Below are positions 1 through 6,407 of a stretch of 8,660 nucleotides of DNA, piece by piece. The position numbers were made by a program, and so were the translations under genes. The stretch's first letter is position 1. Each line of letters opens with the position of its first letter. The DNA is from Spirochaeta sp. GTDB taxonomy: Bacteria > Spirochaetota > Spirochaetia > DSM-27196 > Alkalispirochaetaceae. The DNA lies in assembly GCA_027859055.1 (NCBI GenBank), contig JAQIBO010000145.1, forward strand, positions 1-8,660, given 5' to 3'. The notes under the pieces were generated by a model, which did no database searches, was not told the origin of the DNA, and was given only the letters and a program-made list of their open reading frames with translations.

Positions 1-365
1 ATCAGGAGGTGCGGGAGCTCAGTGGTGGCAACCGGCAGAAGGTGGTTGTCGCCAAAGTGCTTTCCACTGAGCCCGCGGTCTATCTCCTCGACGAACCGAC
101 CAAGGGAATCGATATCGCCACCAAGGCGGGGGTGCTCAAGATCATCCGCGGCGACCTTGCCCGTGACGCCGCGGTGGTCATGACCGCACCGGGCCTGGAA
201 GATCTGCTGGGGATTTGCGACCGGATTCTCGTGCTCCACCGCGGCCGGGTCGTCGGGGAACATACCGGCCCGCACTACGATGAAACGGAGATCTTTCACC
301 AGATGCAGGGCGGCGGAACCCACGCGCAGACAACAGACGCAACAGATATAGGAGTGACAACCTGA
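1..365 (+). CDS. Sugar ABC transporter ATP-binding protein (RbsA/MglA type), C-terminal part only
   Basis: This is the 3' end of a CUT2-family ATPase that powers uptake of a monosaccharide-like solute at the inner membrane; the 5' part lies before the window. The frame is open from base 3. It shows the ABC signature LSGGNRQK (from base 18) and Walker B with the catalytic Glu, YLLDEPTKGID (bases 81-113), followed by DRILVLHRGRVVGE. The GNRQK variant and the ending are typical of the second nucleotide-binding domain of the tandem-domain RbsA/MglA proteins, normally about 500 residues. The switch (H-loop) region reads MTAPGLEDL where this domain usually has SSEL or similar, so it has no histidine; second domains of this family often lack it, but this version is more divergent than usual. 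The TGA at 363-365 overlaps the permease ATG by one base, so the two are translationally coupled. The transported substrate cannot be read from this fragment. Confidence 0.93.
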   Translation, partial: QEVRELSGGNRQKVVVAKVLSTEPAVYLLDEPTKGIDIATKAGVLKIIRGDLARDAAVVMTAPGLEDLLGICDRILVLHRGRVVGEHTGPHYDETEIFHQMQGGGTHAQTTDATDIGVTT

Positions 366-1369
366 TGACACGACGGACCTCGATACAACTCTTTTTGATC
401 GACAATCTGATCTGGGTGCTGGTGGCGGTCTTTTTCCTCGCCAACGCCGTTTTCACGCCGCGGTTCGCCTCCTACGCCAATATCGTCAACATCCTCTACC
501 ACTCGGCGATCATGAGTCTCCTGGTGTTGGGGCAGGGGCTGGTGCTGATCAACGGCAAACTGGACCTCTCTATCGAGTCGATCCTGGGGTTTGCCCCGGG
601 CATTGCGATGCTCCTTTCCATGGAAATCATGCCCGGCATCGTCGGGCCCGGGCTGGCGATCATTATCACCCTGCTGATCGGGGCGGCGCTGGGCTGGTTC
701 AACGGATTCTGCATCGCCAATCTCAAGATCAACCCGCTGTTGCAGACGCTGGCAACGATGATCATGTTTCGTGGCATCCTGCTCTTTATCTTTCCGTTTT
801 CCCTCTTTCCGCTGGACCCGATATTTCGTTACGCCGGTGCGGGTCGGCTGCCGGGAAACATCCCCGTTTCGATTCCGCTTATTCTGCTGATCTTTCTGGT
901 CCTTCACGTGGTGCTGCAGCACACACCGTTTGGCCGCCGCTTTGTTTCCACCGGCGGAAACCCCCGGGCAAGCTACGTCTCCGGCATCAACGTTGACCGA
1001 ATGACCGTGTACGCCTATGTGCTGGCCGGGGTGCTTGCCGCGATCGGCGGACTGTTGGCGGCGGGCCGCCAGGGGTCAATTTCCAACGCGATGGGCGAGG
1101 GTATGGTGCTGCTCTCCTTTGCGGGAGCGCTGATGGGCGGCGCCAGCCTGCACGGCGGCAAAGGGACGCCGGTGGGGATGCTCGGCGGTGCGTTGCTGCT
1201 CGGCATGTTTTCCAACTCTCTTAACCTGCTTGGCGTGGGGCCCAGCCTCATTTACGCCTCCAAGGGTGCCCTTATCTTTCTGGCCCTGCTCCTGGACCGC
1301 AGCCGCGGCCGGTGGCGGGCGCAGCTTCTGCATCGCGAACAACTGAACGCCCTTGCAATTACCAGCTGA
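365..1369 (+). CDS. Sugar ABC transporter permease (RbsC type, BPD_transp_2 family)
   Basis: This 334-residue inner-membrane channel subunit is the expected partner of the preceding ATPase and the following binding protein. The chain is almost wholly hydrophobic helices separated by short loops. Family landmarks are an N-terminal TPRFASYANIVNIL segment, DLSIES at about residue 67 (family DLSVGS), the cytoplasmic coupling loop TPFGRRFVSTGGNPRASYVSGI with GGN at 197-199, GEG at 244-246, and the terminal MGGASLHGGKGTPVGMLGG and LNLLGV stretches. Length agrees with RbsC-like proteins (about 320-340). The ATG at 365 is preceded by AGGAG (350-354) and overlaps the ATPase stop in TGATG. The Glu in DLSIES, where RbsC has Gly, marks a sub-branch of the family; I cannot assign a sugar from it. 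An alternative role as a permease for another small CUT2 ligand (a nucleoside or AI-2-like compound) is not excluded. Confidence 0.94.
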   Translation: MTRRTSIQLFLIDNLIWVLVAVFFLANAVFTPRFASYANIVNILYHSAIMSLLVLGQGLVLINGKLDLSIESILGFAPGIAMLLSMEIMPGIVGPGLAIIITLLIGAALGWFNGFCIANLKINPLLQTLATMIMFRGILLFIFPFSLFPLDPIFRYAGAGRLPGNIPVSIPLILLIFLVLHVVLQHTPFGRRFVSTGGNPRASYVSGINVDRMTVYAYVLAGVLAAIGGLLAAGRQGSISNAMGEGMVLLSFAGALMGGASLHGGKGTPVGMLGGALLLGMFSNSLNLLGVGPSLIYASKGALIFLALLLDRSRGRWRAQLLHREQLNALAITS

Positions 1370-1405
1370 TACCGGTAGAAACTACGGGATAATTATTCAG
1401 GGAGG
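1366..1405 (+). promoter_or_regulatory. Possible internal promoter plus strong ribosome binding site before the binding-protein gene
   Basis: The 46-base gap between permease and binding protein is AT-rich compared with its surroundings. It contains CTGATA (1366-1371) and GATAAT (1388-1393) 16 bases apart, resembling a sigma70 -35/-10 pair, and AGGGAGG (1399-1405) 10 bases before the ATG at 1416. The ribosome binding site is convincing. The promoter is only a possibility: its predicted start of transcription, near 1400, would cut into that site. Extra expression of the binding protein would make sense, because such proteins are usually needed in excess over the membrane subunits. Confidence 0.3.
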
Positions 1406-1415
1406 CTGCATAAAT

Positions 1416-2510
1416 ATGAGTACACAACGAAAGCGACCGGGCAAAACGCTGGTCCTGGCGGTAGCGCTGGCGATTCTGGTGAGTGGAACGGGGGTATGGG
1501 CCGCCGGCGCCGGCGAAGAGGGCTCCGACGAGATGACCTTTGGTATGGTGATCAAGTATCCGGGAACCCCGTACATTGAGGCGTTTATTCACGCCGCCGA
1601 AACGACCGCCGAGGAGCTTGGGGTTAACTTGCTCGTCCGCGACGGCGGCGGCGATGCGCAACAGATCATGAACCACATGGACACCTTCATTGTGGAGGGG
1701 ATCGACGGATTTATCATGGCCGGCGCCGTTGACCAGCGCGCGATCGTGCCGGGCGTGATGACGCTGAACGAGGCGGATATTCCGATTGTGGCGATCGACA
1801 CCAGTCCCGAGGGTGGTGAGGTTGCCTATTTCATCAGCGCGGATGTGACGTCCCAGAGCGCCCACGCCGCCGAGGCGTTTGTCGCCGATATTGCCGAGCG
1901 CCACGGGGGAGAGGTGCCGGAGGGCGTGATCATCGAGATCACCGGCGATGTCCGCGACATGTACACCCGAAACGCCCACGAGGGGGTTATGTCCGTGCTG
2001 GGTGAGTACCCGCAACTTGAAGTGGTGCAGGGAGACGGAAAGTGGAACAACATCGACTCCCATGACCGGACCGCGGACCTGCTGACCCGGCATGGTGACG
2101 ACGTGGTGGGAATCTACGTGCACACCCCGGACATTATGGGTCCAGGTGTGGTTGAAGCGGTTCGCGGAGCCGGCCTTGAGCCGCGGGATTTCAGCATTAC
2201 CGGAACGTGGATGGGCCCGGAGGGTCAGGCGCTGATCCGTGACGGCGATGTCCTCGGTATTGTGGCGATGCCCGCCTATGCGCCGGCACAGATGGCGGTG
2301 GAACTGCTTTACAAGATTGCCACCGGTGAACCGGTCCCGCAGCGCGGTGACGTCCTCGACGAGCCCAATGCGATCTGGGCACCCGCGGAGGTGAAGGACA
2401 GTCCGTACGCCGACGGCCTATACATCGAGATGCAGGCACCGATCGTCCCGATCGACGTGGACGTGGACGACCCGCGACTGTGGGAGAACCGACTCAGCGA
2501 TCTGTGGTGA
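1416..2510 (+). CDS. Periplasmic sugar-binding protein of ABC transporter (Peripla_BP_4 / RbsB-like)
   Basis: This 364-residue solute receptor delivers the ligand to the permease encoded just upstream. The N terminus has a basic stretch (STQRKRPGK), a hydrophobic core (about 11-23) and a VWA-AG cleavage region near residue 29. There is no lipobox Cys, so a soluble, signal-peptidase-I-processed protein is expected. The body has the two-lobed type-I binding fold seen in RbsB relatives: MTFGMVIKYPGTPYIEAF at the start of lobe 1, then IDGFIMAGA, IPIVAIDTSPE, IIEITGDVRDMYTRNAHEG and GVVEAVRGAGL. The start at 1416 is chosen over upstream in-frame codons because AGGGAGG lies 10 bases before it and the signal peptide begins there. 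The Ala/Gly/Glu-rich linker after the signal peptide is a style I associate with spirochaete binding proteins. The ligand is unknown; aldose or sugar-acid binding is likely from the family, but no residue shown here decides it. Confidence 0.93.
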   Translation: MSTQRKRPGKTLVLAVALAILVSGTGVWAAGAGEEGSDEMTFGMVIKYPGTPYIEAFIHAAETTAEELGVNLLVRDGGGDAQQIMNHMDTFIVEGIDGFIMAGAVDQRAIVPGVMTLNEADIPIVAIDTSPEGGEVAYFISADVTSQSAHAAEAFVADIAERHGGEVPEGVIIEITGDVRDMYTRNAHEGVMSVLGEYPQLEVVQGDGKWNNIDSHDRTADLLTRHGDDVVGIYVHTPDIMGPGVVEAVRGAGLEPRDFSITGTWMGPEGQALIRDGDVLGIVAMPAYAPAQMAVELLYKIATGEPVPQRGDVLDEPNAIWAPAEVKDSPYADGLYIEMQAPIVPIDVDVDDPRLWENRLSDLW

Positions 2511-2527
2511 TCTGCCCGGAGCAGATC
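2509..2527 (+). repeat. Short perfect hairpin overlapping the binding-protein stop codon
   Basis: GATCTGC (2509-2515) and GCAGATC (2521-2527) are exact reverse complements around a 5-base loop (CCGGA). The left arm starts inside the TGA stop (2508-2510). No T-run follows, so this is not itself an intrinsic terminator. It sits 15 bases upstream of the terminator hairpin and could protect the 3' end of the transporter mRNA or act as a pause element. Confidence 0.6.
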
Positions 2528-2542
2528 TGACACGACCGTTTT

Positions 2543-2576
2543 ACGCCCGGGGGGTCCGCTCCCGGGCGTTCTTTTT
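2543..2576 (+). terminator. Rho-independent terminator of the transporter operon
   Basis: ACGCCCGGG (2543-2551) pairs perfectly with CCCGGGCGT (2561-2569) around a 9-base loop, followed by TCTTTTT (2570-2576). The nine-pair GC-rich stem with a T-run is a textbook intrinsic terminator. It ends the ABC transporter operon and insulates it from the kinase gene, which has its own promoter 6 bases further on. Confidence 0.92.
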
Positions 2577-2581
2577 ATCGC

Positions 2582-2610
2582 TTGTGTCCCCGTGTCGACG
2601 ACACTATACT
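2582..2610 (+). promoter_or_regulatory. Sigma70-type promoter of the sensor kinase gene, probably giving a leaderless mRNA
   Basis: TTGTGT (2582-2587, weak -35) and TATACT (2605-2610, five of six matches to the -10 consensus) are separated by exactly 17 bases. Transcription would be expected to start 6-8 bases after the -10, at 2616-2618, which is the A of the kinase ATG or one to two bases before it. No Shine-Dalgarno sequence precedes that ATG. The promoter lies just after a strong terminator, which fits the start of a new transcription unit. Confidence 0.65.
2592..2604 (+). promoter_or_regulatory. 13-bp inverted repeat inside the promoter spacer: candidate operator
   Basis: GTGTCG-A-CGACAC is a perfect inverted repeat lying wholly between the -35 and -10 elements of the kinase promoter. 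A further GTGTC lies exactly 8 bases upstream of its left arm (2584-2588) and a GACAC lies at 2529-2533. A bound protein here would block RNA polymerase. The identity of such a protein is unknown; self-control by the NarL-type regulator encoded downstream is one possibility. The central SalI-type palindrome could also be chance. Confidence 0.45.
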
Positions 2611-2617
2611 GCGCGCT

Positions 2618-5600
2618 ATGGCGCAGCATCCCGTTCTGCGGTACGCGTTGGTGCTGATATGCGTGACGACGCTCACCGCATTTGCAGAAGAGCCCTTCCG
2701 CTTTCAACACCTGACACTTCGGGACGGATTATCCAACAACTCGGTTTATCAGATGGCCCAGGACTCCCGTGGGTTTATGTGGCTGGGGACCTTCTCCGGC
2801 CTCAACCGGTACGACGGCAATCGAATCGACATCTTTCGGCCGGAGCCGATGGACCCGGACAGTATTTCCGGTTCGGTGGTCTTTGATATCGTTGAGGACA
2901 GTCACGGCCACGTGTGGATCGGGACCGACGGGGGAGGACTCAATCGCTACGACGTTGCCGCCGACGCGTTCCGTTCGTACCTGCCCGATGACACGCGCCC
3001 CCGATCGATTTCCAGCGCAAAAGTGTTTTCCGTGGAAGAGGGGCGATCAGGACGTATCTGGGTTGGAACCGGCGATGCCGGAATCGCAATTCTGAATCCG
3101 GAGGGCGGCCAATTCACGAATTATCGCGCAGCGGAAACGCCCGGCCTCGAAAGCGATGTTATTCGCGTGCTCCACCGAGATGGTGACGGCGATATGTGGG
3201 TTGGTACCCAGGGTGGCGGACTGTCCCTGGCCGAACAGACCCGCGCGTTTCGCTCGTTCCTGTCGGGAATGACGGTTCGCGACGTATTCATTTCCGCCGA
3301 CGAAACGGTCTGGGTTGGACTGGACCAGTATGGGTTGCTGCGTCTTGACGGTAATAAGTCGGAACCGGTGTTTACCACGGTGTTGGATGGCATATCGGTT
3401 CGTACGATTAACGAGGATGGTGCGGGCAGACTGTGGATCGGGACGGAACGGAGCGGGGTTGCTGTCGTGGAACCCGACGGCGCCGTGCGGTGGATAACCA
3501 ACGACCCCGATGATGACACGTCGTTGTCCAGCGATTTCATCCGCGACATTTACGTGGATGTGTCCGACCTGGTCTGGATAGCCACTCGTGGTGGTGGCGT
3601 CAATATCTTCAATCCGCGAAGTACCAGGTTCTCCAGGATTATCCCGGGGGAAGAGTACTCGACGCGGCAGATGATAGAGGTTGCCGACGGCACGTTGTGG
3701 ATCGCCACCGACGGACAGGGTATCTATCAACGGAGTCCGGATGGCCGGATCACCAACCTCCGCTCGGCGTCAGACGCCGGCCTTTCCAGCGATCACCTGT
3801 ACGCACTGGCGGAGGATCCCGACGGGACAATCTGGGCGGGAAGCGACGGTTCCGGACTGGACCGGATCGACACCGATTCAGGGGAGATCACCAACTACCA
3901 CCATGACCCGCAAGATGGCACTTCGCTTTCATCGGACGTCATCTGGAGTCTGCTGATTACCACGGCGGGTGAGCTCTGGGCCGGAACCGAAGGTGGCGGG
4001 CTCAACCGGTACGATCGCGTCCACGACCGGTTTGAACGGTTCCAGAACGACCCCGACCGCCCGGACTCACTGCTTGGATCGTCTGTTCGCGCGCTGTACG
4101 AGGATAGCGCCGGTACGTTGTGGGTCGGGACGTGGGACGGCGGATTGAGCTACCGGATTCCGGGGGAGAACCGGTTTGTAAACTACACCCGGGATCCCAA
4201 CGATCCGCACAGTATCAGTGACAACAGTGTGAACTGTATTACCGGGACAGACGACGGAATGCTGTGGATCGGCACCTCCGGTGGGGGGCTGGACGCGTTT
4301 GATCCGCAGACGGAACAATTTGAAGCGTTTCGGGTGGAAGACGGGCTGGCGGACGACCACGTCCTTGGTATAGTCAGGGACGAACGGGGATTCCTGTGGG
4401 TGACAACTGCGAACGGTCTGTCTCGTTTTGATCTGATCACCCGGGAATTTACCAATTACTGGGACACCGATGGTCTGCCTGCCAACGGATTCAGCAGGAA
4501 CGCGTATCTGGAAATGAGAGACGGCGCAGTTCTGGTCGGTTCCGGCCGCGGAGCGGTCCGATTTCAGCCGGATGAGCTGAACCCGAACCCGTACGCACCA
4601 CCGATTCGAATCACCGGTTTCAGTCTCTTTAACGAACCGATCTCCCAGGCTTCCGAATCATCCGGTCGTTCGTACATGAAAGACAGTATCACCGTCAGCG
4701 AGGAGGTCAACGTCTATCCCGGGGATACGTTTATCGGGTTTTCCTTCGCGGCTCTCGACTTTACCGATCCGGTGCGGAACAAGTACGCGGTCCAACTGAT
4801 CGGATTTGACCAGCGGATTCACTATCTTGATACTCGTCATCGCTATTATTACTCAAGCCTGCCGCCAGGGCAGTACACGTTGCGAGTGATGGGAACAAAC
4901 AGCAACGGTGCCTGGAGTACCCGGAGCGCTGAGATAGGCGTTGTTGTTCACCCGGCGTTTCATCAGACGTGGTATTTCTACGCGATTATCCTGACGGTGA
5001 TCGCGGCGGTCGGGATGACAATCGTTCGAGTACGTTTTAACCGCCTTTCCCGGCACAACGTGCTGCTGCGGGAGTTCTCCCGGAACGTCCAGGAGGCGCG
5101 GGAGGAGGAACGCACTCTGGTGGCTCGGGATGTCCATGATGAGCTGGGACAGCTCTTGACTACGCTCAAACTGCACATCTTCTGGTTGTCGCGAAACGCT
5201 TCCTCCAGGGAGGAGCAACGCCAGGCGCGGTACGACTCGATGCTGGGTATTATCGGGGCGACTCTGGACTGGACAAAAGATATGGCCAGCCGGCTGCGTC
5301 CCGCTATCATCGATAACCTCGGTATCTCCGATGCTATCGAGTGGCTGATCCGGGAGACGGAAAAGCATACCGATTTGGAGATCCGACGTCGTATCGCGCC
5401 GGGGCCGGAGTTGTCGAGCGACCGGGCAACCGGGGTGTTCCGGCTGGTGCAGGAGATCCTTACCAATATCGTGCGTCACTCCGGCGCGACCGCCGCGGAG
5501 GTACGCATCAGTACCACGGATGACCGGATGCGCATAACGGTGAGTGACAACGGTACCGGAATTGATAGACATGCGCTGTCCGATCCGGCATCCTATGGCA

Positions 5601-5716
5601 TAGTCGGTATGAAAGAGCGGGTCCGTTATCTTGGCGGTGAGATCTCGTTCCGGTCCAATGGAACCGGGACAACCGTCCATGTAGAGGTGCCGACAGGGGA
5701 GAGCAACAATTCTTAA
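2618..5716 (+). CDS. Double-propeller membrane sensor histidine kinase (Reg_prop, Y_Y_Y, HisKA_3, HATPase_c)
   Basis: This 1032-residue sensor kinase most likely reads a periplasmic ligand and phosphorylates the NarL-type regulator encoded next. A signal peptide (1-23, AFA before EE) is followed by some 14 propeller repeats of about 45 residues (roughly 30-655), most with W-[LIV]-[GA]-[TS] and then a GGGLNRYD-like end, enough for two seven-bladed propellers. Then come a Y_Y_Y domain (about 661-780; KYAVQLIGFD at 722, LPPGQYTLRV), one membrane helix (about 785-805), a charged helix, and a HisKA_3 domain with phosphoacceptor His840 in ARDVHDELGQ. The ATPase domain has Asn950 (QEILTNIVRH), DNGTGID at 977-983 and YGIVGM at 993-998, so it looks fully active. 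Unlike Bacteroides hybrid sensors of this architecture, it has no receiver or AraC domain. ATG 2618 is preferred to TTG 2582, because the TTG is part of the -35 element and the signal peptide begins at 2618. The ligand is unknown. Confidence 0.93.
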   Translation: MAQHPVLRYALVLICVTTLTAFAEEPFRFQHLTLRDGLSNNSVYQMAQDSRGFMWLGTFSGLNRYDGNRIDIFRPEPMDPDSISGSVVFDIVEDSHGHVWIGTDGGGLNRYDVAADAFRSYLPDDTRPRSISSAKVFSVEEGRSGRIWVGTGDAGIAILNPEGGQFTNYRAAETPGLESDVIRVLHRDGDGDMWVGTQGGGLSLAEQTRAFRSFLSGMTVRDVFISADETVWVGLDQYGLLRLDGNKSEPVFTTVLDGISVRTINEDGAGRLWIGTERSGVAVVEPDGAVRWITNDPDDDTSLSSDFIRDIYVDVSDLVWIATRGGGVNIFNPRSTRFSRIIPGEEYSTRQMIEVADGTLWIATDGQGIYQRSPDGRITNLRSASDAGLSSDHLYALAEDPDGTIWAGSDGSGLDRIDTDSGEITNYHHDPQDGTSLSSDVIWSLLITTAGELWAGTEGGGLNRYDRVHDRFERFQNDPDRPDSLLGSSVRALYEDSAGTLWVGTWDGGLSYRIPGENRFVNYTRDPNDPHSISDNSVNCITGTDDGMLWIGTSGGGLDAFDPQTEQFEAFRVEDGLADDHVLGIVRDERGFLWVTTANGLSRFDLITREFTNYWDTDGLPANGFSRNAYLEMRDGAVLVGSGRGAVRFQPDELNPNPYAPPIRITGFSLFNEPISQASESSGRSYMKDSITVSEEVNVYPGDTFIGFSFAALDFTDPVRNKYAVQLIGFDQRIHYLDTRHRYYYSSLPPGQYTLRVMGTNSNGAWSTRSAEIGVVVHPAFHQTWYFYAIILTVIAAVGMTIVRVRFNRLSRHNVLLREFSRNVQEAREEERTLVARDVHDELGQLLTTLKLHIFWLSRNASSREEQRQARYDSMLGIIGATLDWTKDMASRLRPAIIDNLGISDAIEWLIRETEKHTDLEIRRRIAPGPELSSDRATGVFRLVQEILTNIVRHSGATAAEVRISTTDDRMRITVSDNGTGIDRHALSDPASYGIVGMKERVRYLGGEISFRSNGTGTTVHVEVPTGESNNS
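5695..5711 (+). promoter_or_regulatory. Ribosome binding site with ATT start codon of the response regulator
   Basis: AGGGGAG (5695-5701) lies inside the end of the kinase gene, 7 bases before an ATT codon at 5709-5711. The next in-frame codons give LNVLVADDHP, the expected first strand and acidic pocket of a receiver domain. No ATG, GTG or TTG exists in this frame between the upstream stop (TAG at 5682-5684) and GTG 5742. ATT therefore best fits both the spacing and the protein. ATT is a rare but genuine start codon (infC in Escherichia coli) and often implies limited translation. Confidence 0.7.
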
Positions 5717-6344
5717 CGTACTGGTTGCCGACGATCACCCCGTGCTTCGGCACGGGCTGTTACAGCTTTTGAAGGAATCGATGTCGGTCGCGTGCGTGTA
5801 TGAGGTGGATAACGGCAACGACGTCATGGATATCGTGCGTACCCACCACCTGGACATCGTCATTCTTGACATCAGCCTGCCCGGCAAAGACGGAATGATC
5901 GTCCTGGCAGAGCTGAAAGAAGAATTTCCGCACATTCCCGTGCTGATGTTGAGTATTCAGCCCGAGTCTCAATACGCTGCCCGGGCGTTTCGCCTTGGTG
6001 CCGCCGGCTGTGTCAATAAGGCGGTGGCTCCGGAGGAACTGGTTCGGGCGGTTCGACAAATCGCCAACGGAGAGAATTACATCAACGACGTGACATCCAG
6101 CGTGCTGCTGGATACGTTGCGCCGGCCGGACACGTCGGCGCCGCACCGCCTTCTCTCCGAGCGCGAGCATCAGGTCATGTTACGCATCGCCTCGGGAAAG
6201 ACGTTGACCGAGATAGGAAACGAGTTGTGCCTGAGCGTAAAGACGGTAAGTACCTATCGGAGCCGACTGCTGGAGAAGATGAACCTGCAGAACAACTCGC
6301 AACTGACCCACTATGTCTACAAAAACCGCTTGATGGCGCTGTAG
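5709..6344 (+). CDS. NarL/FixJ-family response regulator (receiver plus LuxR-type HTH)
   Basis: This 211-residue DNA-binding regulator is presumably phosphorylated by the kinase encoded just upstream. The receiver domain (about 1-120) has the acidic pair Asp8-Asp9 in LVADDHP, phosphoacceptor Asp54 in VILDISLPGKDG, the switch Ser82 and Lys104 in VNKAVAPEEL, so all key residues are present. The LuxR/GerE helix-turn-helix spans about 148-205: LLSEREHQVMLRIASGKT, then LCLSVKTVSTYRSRLLEKM. Domain order and length match the NarL family. The start is unusual: ATT at 5709, overlapping the kinase stop by 8 bases and preceded by AGGGGAG. The first standard start, GTG 5742, would remove both acidic-pocket aspartates and the first strand, and is therefore rejected. 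Kinase and regulator should be cotranscribed and translationally coupled. Targets are unknown; the citrate lyase genes and the kinase promoter itself are candidates by position only. Confidence 0.92.
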   Translation: MLNVLVADDHPVLRHGLLQLLKESMSVACVYEVDNGNDVMDIVRTHHLDIVILDISLPGKDGMIVLAELKEEFPHIPVLMLSIQPESQYAARAFRLGAAGCVNKAVAPEELVRAVRQIANGENYINDVTSSVLLDTLRRPDTSAPHRLLSEREHQVMLRIASGKTLTEIGNELCLSVKTVSTYRSRLLEKMNLQNNSQLTHYVYKNRLMAL

Positions 6345-6407
6345 GCGCTTCCGGCCTGGTGTAGGAAAAAAACCGACAGAAAGATCCGACGCGCTCTTAC
6401 TTACCGG
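6345..6407 (+). other. Short intergenic gap before citC with a possible regulator site or promoter
   Basis: The 63 bases between the response regulator and citC contain an A-run (6366-6372) and the direct repeat CCGAC at 6373-6377 and 6386-6390 (13 bases apart). CCGACA (6373-6378) and CTTACT (6396-6401) are 17 bases apart, but the -10 matches consensus poorly. No convincing intrinsic terminator is seen: GGCGC and GCGCT around 6335-6348 could form only a 4-5 pair stem and no T-run follows. Read-through from the two-component genes into citC is therefore plausible, with or without a weak local promoter. Confidence 0.35.

Noticed and set aside
296..922. 208-codon open frame on the minus strand rich in Gln, Arg, Asp and His
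   Set aside because: It is the reverse complement of the hydrophobic permease gene, which produces such polar composition artificially.
1353..1415. In-frame start at 1353 for the binding protein
   Set aside because: It overlaps the permease 3' end, adds residues before the signal peptide, and the strong ribosome site is placed for 1416.
1359..2123. 254-codon open frame on the minus strand
   Set aside because: It lies wholly opposite the binding-protein gene, has no recognisable domain and is explained by high GC and codon bias of the + strand gene.
2582..2617. TTG at 2582 as the kinase start
   Set aside because: The TTG is the first half of the promoter -35 box, has no ribosome site, and would put 12 extra residues before a good signal peptide.
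4853..5680. 275-codon open frame on the minus strand
   Set aside because: It is antisense to the Y_Y_Y and kinase domains, whose motifs are intact in the + frame; its translation is low-complexity and unlike any family I know.
5742..5744. GTG 5742 as the response regulator start
   Set aside because: It would delete the first strand and both acidic-pocket aspartates of the receiver domain, and has no ribosome site at the right distance.
6335..6375. Possible terminator after the response regulator
   Set aside because: Only a 4-5 pair GCGC stem can form and an A-run, not a T-run, follows on the + strand.
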